From contig JANXRT010000285.1 of NCBI GenBank assembly GCA_025356735.1, positions 1-11,907 on the forward strand: a stretch of DNA of 11,907 nucleotides, given 5' to 3'. Positions within the stretch are counted from its first letter, which is position 1. Each line of letters starts with the position of its first letter. Made by a program: the position numbers and the translations under genes. The notes beneath the pieces are model-generated. The model was not told where the DNA came from. It made no database searches and worked only from the letters and a program-made list of their open reading frames with translations. Below, piece after piece: positions 6,449 to 11,907 of the stretch. This DNA comes from Acetobacteraceae bacterium (GTDB lineage Bacteria; Pseudomonadota; Alphaproteobacteria; Acetobacterales; Acetobacteraceae).

Positions 6449-6674
6449 CGCGATCGGCGCGAACAAGGGCCGCGGCCTCGCTGGGCGTTTTCAATCCAAG
6501 GCTTCGAACCTCGGCAAGGATGTCTGCCGGCGTCGAAAGAGGCTGCTCCTGAACGGCCGCCTCGATGATGGCAAGCAATTCGCCTTGCAGGGAGCGGTGA
6601 TGCCGGTCAGCCCGGTCTCGTAGGCGCTGCACGATATGCTCGGGTGCGTTTTTGATGGACAGATTGACTGACAT
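6438..6674 (-). CDS. vapB: VapB/FitA-like ribbon-helix-helix antitoxin (78 aa)
   Basis: The N-terminal ~45 residues (MSVNLSIKNAPEHIVQRLRDRADRHHR and following) fit the FitA-like ribbon-helix-helix DNA-binding module. The beta strand SVNLSIKN would contact the operator and the next two helices dimerise. The tail, about residues 47-78 (STPADILAEVRSLGLKTPSEAAALV), would wrap the PIN toxin and block its active site. The gene lies immediately upstream of, and overlaps, vapC. Paired repeats and a possible very short-leader promoter lie directly before the ATG, fitting autoregulation by the VapBC complex. The ribosome binding site is weak (TTGGAACC before the ATG). The pair follows the methyltransferase gene in the same orientation after 97 bases, but probably has its own promoter. 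Confidence 0.88.
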   Translation of the reverse strand: MSVNLSIKNAPEHIVQRLRDRADRHHRSLQGELLAIIEAAVQEQPLSTPADILAEVRSLGLKTPSEAAALVRADRDGR

Positions 6675-6708
6675 GGTTCCAAAATAGCTCCAAAATGGAT
6701 CTCATCAA
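6675..6708 (-). promoter_or_regulatory. Candidate vapBC promoter/operator
   Basis: TCCAAAAT occurs twice (6678-6685 and 6689-6696) with an 11-base period, suitable for a ribbon-helix-helix repressor binding one face of the helix. On the minus strand TTGATG (complement of 6703-6708) and TATTTT (complement of 6681-6686) form a possible -35/-10 pair with a 16-base spacer. That would put the transcription start at or next to the vapB ATG. Confidence 0.4.
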
Positions 6709-6771
6709 TGCAGATACCTCGAGCTTTGGCAAGCTGAAATAGGACTCGAACAATCCGGCCTGACAGAGGGG

Positions 6772-7716
6772 TCAAGCCCGGACCGATACATAGGTAATCC
6801 CCGCGGCCGTCAGCGGACACGGGTGCTTCTGCGTCCGCCACCCCTCCCGCACCAGCGTCTCCAGCAGATATTCCTCGCGGAACGCCAATTCCAGCCACCC
6901 CCAGCGCCGGATTGAATACACCGCGATCCCAGCCGGGTTGACGCCCCACGGGTAAGGCAGCCGCGCATCGATCGTCTCGCCGGCCAGCACCAGCTTGCCG
7001 CCCGGCTTGAGCCGGTCCACGACCAAGCGAAGCAGCCGCTGGTGGTCGTCGCAATGGTGGAACGCCTCGTAGAACAGAACTGCGTCGAACTTTTCAGCGA
7101 CATCGGCCAGGGAAAAGAAGTCGCCCTGGCGCAGGTCGATCTCCACCCCGGTCCGCTCGGCCCGGCCGCGCACGAGTTCCAGGAAGCGCGGCTCGATGTC
7201 GATCGCCGTCACCGCGTAGCCCATCTGCGCCAGGTGCAGGGCGGTGTTGCCCCACCCGACGCCGAGCTCCAGGATCGAGGCGCCGGCCGGCAGGTCCATG
7301 GCGCGGATGATGTAGCCGATCGCCATCAGCTGGTCGCCCACGGTCGCGGCGCTTTGGGTGCTGTAGGGGAACGGGCGCAGGATGTGCCCGGGCACGTCGA
7401 ACACCGATGCCTCGTTGGCCAGCGCGTAGTCCTTGCCGGCGATGATGCGATACATCTCCATCTGGTGGGCACGGTATTCGGCACCCCACGGGTCCTCGAC
7501 GCCGGCCGCCGGGATGTTCATCCAGAAGCCATCCAGCACCACCCGCAACGCGTCGTCCGACGTCTTTTCGGCCAGCACCGCCTCGGCCAGCTTAGCATCA
7601 AGTTCAGCCACCGAGGTTACCGGCACCCCAGGATATCGGGGTGGCGCCTCCGTCGCCTTCGCAACCCGGCTGAGCATGGGGCGGACGCGACGCAGCACGC
7701 GGCTAAGGATATGCAT
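6772..7716 (-). CDS. Class I SAM-dependent methyltransferase (314 aa)
   Basis: The SAM-binding core lies mid-protein. Motif I is ILELGVGWG (residues 148-156), the ribose-binding acidic residue is D173 in VTAIDIEP, then come DLRQGDFF, a motif-IV-like FDAVLFYEAFHHCDD and the post-core LKPGGKLVLAGE. About 130 residues precede the core, including FWMNIPAAGVEDPWG and RPFPYSTQSAA, possibly a substrate-binding cap. The C-terminal portion (RRWGWLELAFREEYLLETL) resembles methyltransferases of sugar- or lipid-modifying clusters, but the substrate cannot be assigned. The first ATG (7716) gives an Arg-rich start (HILSRVLRRVRP) and has AGGG a suitable distance upstream. The gene sits 32 bases after the nitronate monooxygenase-like gene on the same strand, so the two are probably co-transcribed. 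Confidence 0.83.
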   Translation of the reverse strand: MHILSRVLRRVRPMLSRVAKATEAPPRYPGVPVTSVAELDAKLAEAVLAEKTSDDALRVVLDGFWMNIPAAGVEDPWGAEYRAHQMEMYRIIAGKDYALANEASVFDVPGHILRPFPYSTQSAATVGDQLMAIGYIIRAMDLPAGASILELGVGWGNTALHLAQMGYAVTAIDIEPRFLELVRGRAERTGVEIDLRQGDFFSLADVAEKFDAVLFYEAFHHCDDHQRLLRLVVDRLKPGGKLVLAGETIDARLPYPWGVNPAGIAVYSIRRWGWLELAFREEYLLETLVREGWRTQKHPCPLTAAGITYVSVRA

Positions 7717-7748
7717 CGGAGCGCCCTGTAACTGATCGGCGGCCGGGC

Positions 7749-8714
7749 CTACTCCGCCGCCTGGCGCATCGATATCCGGCCCAACGCCGCCGCATATTCC
7801 GCCTTAAGCCGTGCCACAAGCGCGCCCGCCGGCACCACGCCCTTGACCGCCCCGATGCCCTGGCCCGAGCCCCAGATGTCCTTCCACGCCTTGTTGCTGC
7901 CCTGCGAGAAATTCATCGCCGTCGGATCGGAGGTCGGCAGATTATTGACATCGAGCCCGGCGCGGGTCAGCGAAGGCTTCAAATAGTTGCCATGCACGCC
8001 GGTGATCAGGTTGGTGTAGACGATGTCGTCGGACACGCTGTCCACGATCATCTGCTTGTATTCCGCGCTCGCGTTGGCCTCCTCGGTAGCGATGAACGCC
8101 GACCCGACATAGCCGAGGTCGGCCCCCATCGCCTGCGCCGCCAGGATGGCGCCCCCGGTCGCGATCGCCCCCGACAACGCGATCGGCCCGTCGAACCACT
8201 CCCGTATTTCCTGGATCAGCGCGAACGGCGAGATGGCACCGGCATGGCCGCCGGCCCCCGCCGCCACCGCGATCAGCCCGTCGGCACCCTTCTCGATCGC
8301 CTTGTGGGCGAAGAAGTTGTTGATGATGTCGTGCAGCACGATTCCGCCGTAGCTGTGGATCGCCTCGTACACATCGGCCCGCGCGCCCAGCGAGGTGATC
8401 ACGATCGGCACCTTGTATTGAACGCACATAGCCACATCATGGTCGAGCCGGTCGTTCGACCGATGCACGATCTGGTTGACCGCGAACGGCGCTGACGGCG
8501 CCTCCGGATGGCGCCGGTCGTACTCGGCCAGGGTGTCGGTGATGCGCGCCAGCCAATCGCCGAGCACCGGGCCCGGCCGCGCGTTCAGCGCCGGGAACGA
8601 GCCCACGATCCCCGCCTGGCACTGGGCGATGACCAGGTCGGGGTTGGAGATGATGAACAGCGGCGAGCCGATCGCCGGCAGCGACAGGTGGCTCAGAATC
8701 GGCGGCAGGGACAT
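7749..8714 (-). CDS. Nitronate monooxygenase / NAD(P)H:quinone reductase-like FMN enzyme (321 aa)
   Basis: A TIM-barrel FMN flavoprotein of the 2-nitropropane dioxygenase/nitronate monooxygenase family. Landmarks are the N-terminal LPAIGSPLFIISNPDLVIA, GIVGSFPALNARP (residues 35-47), VPIVITSLG and the GAGGHAG phosphate-loop motif (residues 153-159, His157). Later come GPIALSGAIATGGAILAAQAMGADLGYVGSAF and the C-terminal GQGIGAVKGVVPAG. Members oxidise alkyl nitronates, while some relatives are NADH:quinone reductases; the sequence alone does not separate them. The start at 8714 (MSLPPILSHL) matches the family's usual beginning. An ATG at 8804 would add 30 residues lacking similarity and run into the divergent control region. 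The gene is divergent from the acyl-CoA dehydrogenase pair, suggesting shared regulation in one catabolic locus. Confidence 0.88.
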   Translation of the reverse strand: MSLPPILSHLSLPAIGSPLFIISNPDLVIAQCQAGIVGSFPALNARPGPVLGDWLARITDTLAEYDRRHPEAPSAPFAVNQIVHRSNDRLDHDVAMCVQYKVPIVITSLGARADVYEAIHSYGGIVLHDIINNFFAHKAIEKGADGLIAVAAGAGGHAGAISPFALIQEIREWFDGPIALSGAIATGGAILAAQAMGADLGYVGSAFIATEEANASAEYKQMIVDSVSDDIVYTNLITGVHGNYLKPSLTRAGLDVNNLPTSDPTAMNFSQGSNKAWKDIWGSGQGIGAVKGVVPAGALVARLKAEYAAALGRISMRQAAE

Positions 8715-8856
8715 TTTTCGTATTCCATTGTTGAACAAACCGTAACCGTATTTGCGTTCGCGTCCAACGAGTTCCAACACGCGGCGTTGACCGGCCCCGG
8801 CCATGCCCCCAATCTACATCAAAGGCTACGCACCAACCGCCGTATGGGAGTTGTCC
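8715..8856. promoter_or_regulatory. Divergent control region with TTGTT-G-AACAA palindrome
   Basis: These 142 bases separate the nitronate monooxygenase-like gene and the first acyl-CoA dehydrogenase. A perfect palindrome TTGTT-N-AACAA lies at 8728-8738, next to a CCGTA repeat (8740-8744 and 8746-8750). TTGACC at 8787-8792 and AATCTA at 8811-8816, 18 bases apart, could be the plus-strand promoter. GGGAG at 8846-8850 is the ribosome binding site that fixes the start at 8857. Confidence 0.4.
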
Positions 8857-10053
8857 ATGGATCTGAACTTCACCGAGTCCGAACTCGCGTTCCGCGCCGA
8901 GGCCCGGCACTTCTTCCGCACCGAAATCCCCGAGGCCACCCGCAAGAAGGTCGAGGACGGGCTGGAGCTGACCAAGCAGGAAATCGTCGACCAGATGCGC
9001 ATCCTCAACGCGCGCGGCTGGGCGGTGCCGAACTGGCCGGCCGAATGGGGCGGCCAGGCCTGGAGCCCGGTCGAGCTCTATCTCTACCAGGACGAGATGC
9101 AGCAGGCCTGCGTGCCCGGACCGCTGGCCTTCAACGCCTCGATGGTCGGCCCGGTGATCGCGCAGTTCGCCAGCGAGGAAATGAAGCAGCGCTTCCTGCC
9201 GCAGACCGCGAACATCGACATCTGGTGGGCGCAGGGCTTTTCCGAGCCGGGTGCGGGCTCCGACCTCGCCTCGCTCCGCACCACCGCCAAGAAGGAAGGT
9301 GACCACTATGTGGTCAATGGCCAGAAGACCTGGACCACGCTCGGCCAGCACGCCGACTGGATTTTCTGCCTCGTGCGAACCGACCCGGCGGCCAAGAAGC
9401 AGGAGGGTATCTCCTTTCTGCTGATCGACCTGAAAACCCCCGGCATCACGATGCGCCCGATCGAGCTGATCGACGGCAGCGTCGAGGTCAACGAGGTCTT
9501 CTTCGACGACGTCGTGGTGCCCGCCGGCAACCTGGTCGGCGAGGAGAACAAGGGCTGGGATTATGCAAAATTCCTGCTCGGCAACGAGCGCACGGGGATC
9601 GCCCGCGTCGGCCAGTCCAAGGCGCAGGTGCGCCGCATCAAGCAGCTGGCGACGGTGGAGCGCGCCGGCGAGGGCCGCGTGATCGACGACATAAGATTCC
9701 AGGAGAAGCTCGCCGCGGTCGAGGTCGAGCTGAAGGCGCTGGAGATGACCCAGCTTCGCGTCGTCGCCGAGGACCGCCGCGCCTCCAAGGGCAAGCCCAA
9801 CCCGGCCTCCTCGATTCTCAAGATCAAGGGTTCCGAAATCCAGCAGCACCTCACGGAGCTGGTGATGGACGTCGTCGGCCCGTACGTGATGGCGGCGCAG
9901 TCGTGGGAGGCAGGCGACAACGAGCCGGCGATCGGGCCGGAGGACGCGACCACCGCCGGTGCCGAGTACTTCAACACCCGCAAGGTCTCGATCTACGGCG
10001 GCTCCAACGAGATCCAGCACAACATCATCGCCAAGGCCATCCTGGGCCTCTAG
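8857..10053 (+). CDS. Acyl-CoA dehydrogenase, large/catalytic subunit, PimC-like (398 aa)
   Basis: An FAD-dependent acyl-CoA dehydrogenase that would introduce an alpha,beta double bond into a CoA thioester. Visible features are the N-terminal helical start MDLNFTESELAFRAEARHFF and the flavin-contact segment WWAQGFSEPGAGSDL (residues 123-137). GQKTWTTLGQHADW (residues 155-168) and the C-terminal IYGGSNEIQHNIIAK follow. A Glu in LGNERTGIAR (E244) aligns by context with the alternative catalytic base of isovaleryl- and long-chain-type enzymes, while the YEGT-type Glu position is Gly (YGGS). It resembles the large subunit of pimeloyl-CoA dehydrogenase and other two-gene dehydrogenases. It is followed by a second, smaller dehydrogenase, so a heteromer is likely. 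TAG is followed at once by an in-frame TAA. The start at 8857 is supported by GGGAG six bases upstream. Confidence 0.92.
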   Translation: MDLNFTESELAFRAEARHFFRTEIPEATRKKVEDGLELTKQEIVDQMRILNARGWAVPNWPAEWGGQAWSPVELYLYQDEMQQACVPGPLAFNASMVGPVIAQFASEEMKQRFLPQTANIDIWWAQGFSEPGAGSDLASLRTTAKKEGDHYVVNGQKTWTTLGQHADWIFCLVRTDPAAKKQEGISFLLIDLKTPGITMRPIELIDGSVEVNEVFFDDVVVPAGNLVGEENKGWDYAKFLLGNERTGIARVGQSKAQVRRIKQLATVERAGEGRVIDDIRFQEKLAAVEVELKALEMTQLRVVAEDRRASKGKPNPASSILKIKGSEIQQHLTELVMDVVGPYVMAAQSWEAGDNEPAIGPEDATTAGAEYFNTRKVSIYGGSNEIQHNIIAKAILGL

Positions 10054-10063
10054 TAAGGCGGGT

Positions 10064-10104
10064 CCAGGAGCGCTTCTCCTGGCGGGTCCAGGGCAGAGCC
10101 CTGG
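10064..10104 (+). repeat. Tandem hairpins between the dehydrogenase genes
   Basis: Two stem-loops follow each other: CCAGGAG/CTCCTGG (10064-10070 with 10076-10082, loop 5) and CCAGGGC/GCCCTGG (10088-10094 with 10098-10104, loop 3). Each is preceded by GGCGGGTCCAGG (10057-10068 and 10081-10092), so the unit is duplicated 24 bases apart. A pyrimidine stretch (10105-10116) follows but no long T-tract. It may attenuate transcription or stabilise the upstream mRNA. Confidence 0.6.
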
Positions 10105-10128
10105 CCTTCTTCTCTTTGGGGGCAATCC

Positions 10129-11274
10129 ATGGACTTCGACCTGAACGACGACCAACGCCTTCTGAAAGACAGCGTGGATCGCCTGGTCGCCGACACCTAC
10201 GCCTTCGAGGCCCGCAAGAAGATGATGGCAGAGCCGGACGGCTGGAGTCGCACGGCCTGGGCCAAGCTCGCGGAGCTCGGTTTGCTTGGATTGCCCTTCG
10301 CCGAGGAATATGGCGGCTTTGGCGGCGGCCCGGTTGAGACCATGCTGCTGATGCAGGCATTCGGCCGCGGCTTGGTGCTGGAACCGTATTTCGCGACGGT
10401 TATCCTGGGCGGCGGCCTGGTCGACAGCCTGGGCTCTCCCGAGCAGAAGAAGGAAATCCTAACTGCTGTCGCGGCCGGCACCCGCCTGCTGTCCTTCGCC
10501 CATGTCGAGCGCAGCTCGCGCTACAACCTGGCCGATGTCACCGCCACGGCAAAGTCGAACGGCGCTAGCTATGTCATCGACGGCCAGAAGTCCGTCGTGC
10601 TGCACGGCGACTGCGCCGATCAGCTGCTGGTCACGGCAAGAACCGCCGGCGGCCGTTTCGACGGCAATGGCATCGGCCTGTTCCTCGTTGACGCCAGTGC
10701 TCCCGGCGTCACCCGGCGCGGCTATCGGACGCAGGATGGCCTGCGAGCCGCCGAAATCACCTTCGCCAACGCCCGCGCCACGGCGGTCGGCGATCCCGCC
10801 AACGCCCTGCCCCAGATCGAGCACGTTGTCGATCGCGCCATCGCCGCACTCTGCGCCGAGGCGGTCGGTGCCATGGAGGCAATGCAGGAAATCACCCTCG
10901 ACTACATCAAGACCCGGAAACAGTTCGGCCGCGCAATTGGCGAGTTCCAGGTCATCCAGCACCGCTCAGTGGACATGCTGGTGGCGGTGGAACAGGCCCG
11001 CTCGATGGCCCTGTTCGCAACCGTCATGGCCGACGAACCCGACCCTAGGGAACGCGCCCGCGCCATCTCCGCCGCCAAGGTCCAGATCGGCCGGTCGGCC
11101 CGCCATGTCGGCCAGGAATGCATCCAGCTGCACGGCGGCATCGCCATGACCAACGAATACAAGGCCGGCCACTACTTTAAGCGCACGACAATGATCGACA
11201 AGCTGTTCGGCGATGCGGATCAGCATCTTACCGCTTTGGCAAAGCTTGGCGGACTTTTCGGGCGCGCTGCATAA
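10129..11274 (+). CDS. Acyl-CoA dehydrogenase, small subunit, PimD-like (381 aa)
   Basis: A second acyl-CoA dehydrogenase paralogue, beginning MDFDLNDDQRLLKDSVDRLV, as small subunits of pimeloyl-CoA dehydrogenase-type enzymes do. It shows GLLGLPFAEEYGGFGGG (residues 51-67), a reduced middle domain with VIDGQKSVVLHGDCAD, then the C-terminal helical part with TRKQFGRAIGEFQVIQHR. It ends with CIQLHGGIAMTNEYKAGHYFKR. At the place of the partner's catalytic Glu (E244) this protein has Asp (D235, VVDRAIAA), and no YEGT-like Glu is seen. It may therefore be a structural or FAD-contributing partner rather than an independent enzyme. It is separated from the first gene by 75 bases containing two hairpins. 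A GGGGG run lies about six bases before the ATG at 10129. The substrate (dicarboxylyl-CoA, branched or aromatic-derived acyl-CoA) is not determined. Confidence 0.9.
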   Translation: MDFDLNDDQRLLKDSVDRLVADTYAFEARKKMMAEPDGWSRTAWAKLAELGLLGLPFAEEYGGFGGGPVETMLLMQAFGRGLVLEPYFATVILGGGLVDSLGSPEQKKEILTAVAAGTRLLSFAHVERSSRYNLADVTATAKSNGASYVIDGQKSVVLHGDCADQLLVTARTAGGRFDGNGIGLFLVDASAPGVTRRGYRTQDGLRAAEITFANARATAVGDPANALPQIEHVVDRAIAALCAEAVGAMEAMQEITLDYIKTRKQFGRAIGEFQVIQHRSVDMLVAVEQARSMALFATVMADEPDPRERARAISAAKVQIGRSARHVGQECIQLHGGIAMTNEYKAGHYFKRTTMIDKLFGDADQHLTALAKLGGLFGRAA

Positions 11275-11281
11275 GCAAGCA

Positions 11282-11324
11282 TGGGGCTCCGCGCCCCAAA
11301 CCCCCCGCCCGGGAAGCGCCCGGG
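11282..11324 (+). terminator. Stop-proximal GC-rich hairpin repeat, copy 2, with second hairpin
   Basis: Seven bases after the dehydrogenase stop is a stem TGGGGC/GCCCCA (11282-11287 with 11293-11298). A second stem, CCCGGG/CCCGGG, follows (11308-11313 with 11319-11324). Bases 11282-11304 are the second copy of the repeat found after the oxidoreductase at 2915-2937. No T-tract is present. The position fits transcript 3'-end formation. Confidence 0.6.
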
Positions 11325-11566
11325 AGCGCATCCATTCAGGGAGATCTTTCCTGTCTGGGAAGGACACTGGGCATTGAGGGGTGAAATCTCTCCATCGTCT
11401 CAGCGCATGGTTTCGGTGCGGGTTTCCCATCAGACGATTGCGTTGCCAATTTAGACATGTTGCCTGCGGTGCTTGGTGACAGTATGGGCCCTGCCGTCGG
11501 CGACTGTGATTGCTGCATTAGGTTAGTATAACAATTGCCCAATGTCAGACGCAATCGAATCCGTAG
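11325..11566. other. Noncoding stretch with no recognisable feature
   Basis: Composition falls from the GC-rich coding average towards mixed. A 72-codon minus-strand ORF (11336-11554) overlaps it but has no family similarity, a low-complexity Ser/Pro-rich product and no ribosome binding site. I see no RNA gene. Confidence 0.4.
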
Positions 11567-11593
11567 GATGGGTGAGCCCTTGCGCTACCCATC
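11567..11593. repeat. REP-like imperfect palindrome
   Basis: GATGGGT (11567-11573) pairs with ACCCATC (11587-11593). A bulged G and three further pairs, AGC (11575-11577) with GCT (11584-11586), give a roughly 10-bp stem with a 6-base loop. GGATGGGT...ACCCATC palindromes are a common intergenic repeat type in alphaproteobacteria. Only one copy lies in this window. Confidence 0.45.
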
Positions 11594-11666
11594 ACCCAAC
11601 ACCCCAACCAAATCAGTATCCAAAACGAACCGCAAGGCAGCCAAACACCTCCATCCCAAACAATTC

Positions 11667-11737
11667 GATATATCAAAATAGTTCTTGTAATCGACCTAAC
11701 TAAGATATATCTATCATTCCAAGGTTAGATATATCTT
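11667..11737 (+). promoter_or_regulatory. Candidate PadR operator region
   Basis: GATATATC occurs three times (11667-11674, 11704-11711 and 11728-11735). The last two lie inside a perfect 12-bp inverted repeat (11702-11713 and 11726-11737) with a 12-base spacer. The region ends 33 bases before the PadR start. TTGTAA (11685-11690) and TATCTA (11708-11713), 17 apart, could be its promoter. PadR-family proteins commonly repress themselves through such AT-rich palindromes. Confidence 0.6.
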
Positions 11738-11770
11738 TAACCCCTCACCCGCTACCCAACGAGAGAAAAC

Positions 11771-11907
11771 ATGTTCAGACATCACTCCCACCGCGACCGC
11801 GACCAATGCAATTCAAGAACCTTCGGCCCCAGGGGTGACACCCAACGGGCCGACTCCCACCGCGGCGAGGGCAGCCGTGGCGGCGCTGGGCGCTTCGGCG
11901 GCCGTGG
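11771..11907 (+). CDS. PadR-family transcriptional regulator, N-terminal fragment
   Basis: An open frame starts at the ATG at 11771 and runs off the end of the window (45 codons seen). The peptide begins MFRHHSHRDRDQC and becomes Gly/Arg/His-rich (RGEGSRGGAGRFGGR). This is the characteristic low-complexity lead-in of a PadR subgroup, which normally precedes a winged-helix domain starting near a GDLRLVLL-type motif. The winged helix itself is outside the window, so the assignment rests on the N-terminus and the palindromes upstream. A GAGAG lies just before the ATG. The regulated gene, often a transporter or a stress enzyme beside the regulator, is not visible. Other Gly/Arg-rich proteins are possible but less likely. 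Confidence 0.6.
   Translation, partial: MFRHHSHRDRDQCNSRTFGPRGDTQRADSHRGEGSRGGAGRFGGR

Noticed and set aside
8715..8804. Earlier ATG of the nitronate monooxygenase-like gene at 8804
   Set aside because: It adds 30 residues not typical of the family and occupies the divergent control region. MSLPPIL at 8714 is the usual start.
8437..10155. 572-codon minus-strand ORF
   Set aside because: It covers the acyl-CoA dehydrogenase on the opposite strand and part of the nitronate monooxygenase-like gene in another frame. Its product is a GC-driven low-complexity sequence with no family pattern.
11336..11554. 72-codon minus-strand ORF in the intergenic region
   Set aside because: No similarity, no ribosome binding site and a Ser/Pro-rich random-looking product.

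Overview
This is a GC-rich, densely packed chromosomal segment, most likely from an alphaproteobacterium. Rhodospirillales-like is an inference: it rests on the paired PimC/PimD-type acyl-CoA dehydrogenases, the short GC-rich hairpin repeats just after stop codons, and the gene content. No rRNA, tRNA, insertion sequence, phage gene or CRISPR array was seen.

Layout. (1) Bases 1-1258, plus strand: the C-terminal part of an O-GlcNAc-transferase-type (GT41, SPINDLY-like) glycosyltransferase, translationally overlapped by a small SAM-dependent methyltransferase. (2) 1304-1939, plus: a two-domain NIPSNAP protein. (3) 2064-2690, minus: a LysE-type exporter with a repeat-rich upstream region. (4) 2941-3948, minus: a zinc-independent NADP-dependent MDR oxidoreductase. 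It diverges from (5) 4030-6022, plus: a two-gene operon, the most notable part of the window. Its first gene encodes a thioredoxin-fold domain (CPTC) fused to a large conserved domain of unknown function. Its second gene is an UGSC-type selenoprotein whose reading frame is split by an in-frame TGA at 5780-5782. The TGA reads as selenocysteine in a Sec-Gly-Ser-Cys motif and sits at the base of a hairpin resembling a bacterial SECIS element. A naive gene caller would report two short ORFs here. (6) A strong bidirectional terminator (6034-6083) separates this operon from a converging minus-strand group: nitronate monooxygenase-like enzyme, SAM methyltransferase and a VapBC-type toxin-antitoxin pair (8714 down to 6074). 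(7) 8857-11274, plus: two acyl-CoA dehydrogenase subunits, probably one heteromeric enzyme, because only the first carries a candidate catalytic Glu. They are separated by two tandem hairpins. (8) 11275-11770: a noncoding stretch with a terminator-like repeat, a REP-like hairpin and three GATATATC palindromes, leading into the start of a PadR-family regulator that runs off the window.

How the parts fit. The acyl-CoA dehydrogenase pair, the nitronate monooxygenase-like flavoenzyme and the MDR oxidoreductase suggest catabolism of acyl or dicarboxylic compounds. The Trx-fold/UGSC pair looks like a selenium-dependent redox module of unknown substrate. It requires the Sec machinery (SelA, SelB, SelC, SelD), which must lie elsewhere in the genome if the recoding is real. 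Statements about regulation are read from sequence patterns only.
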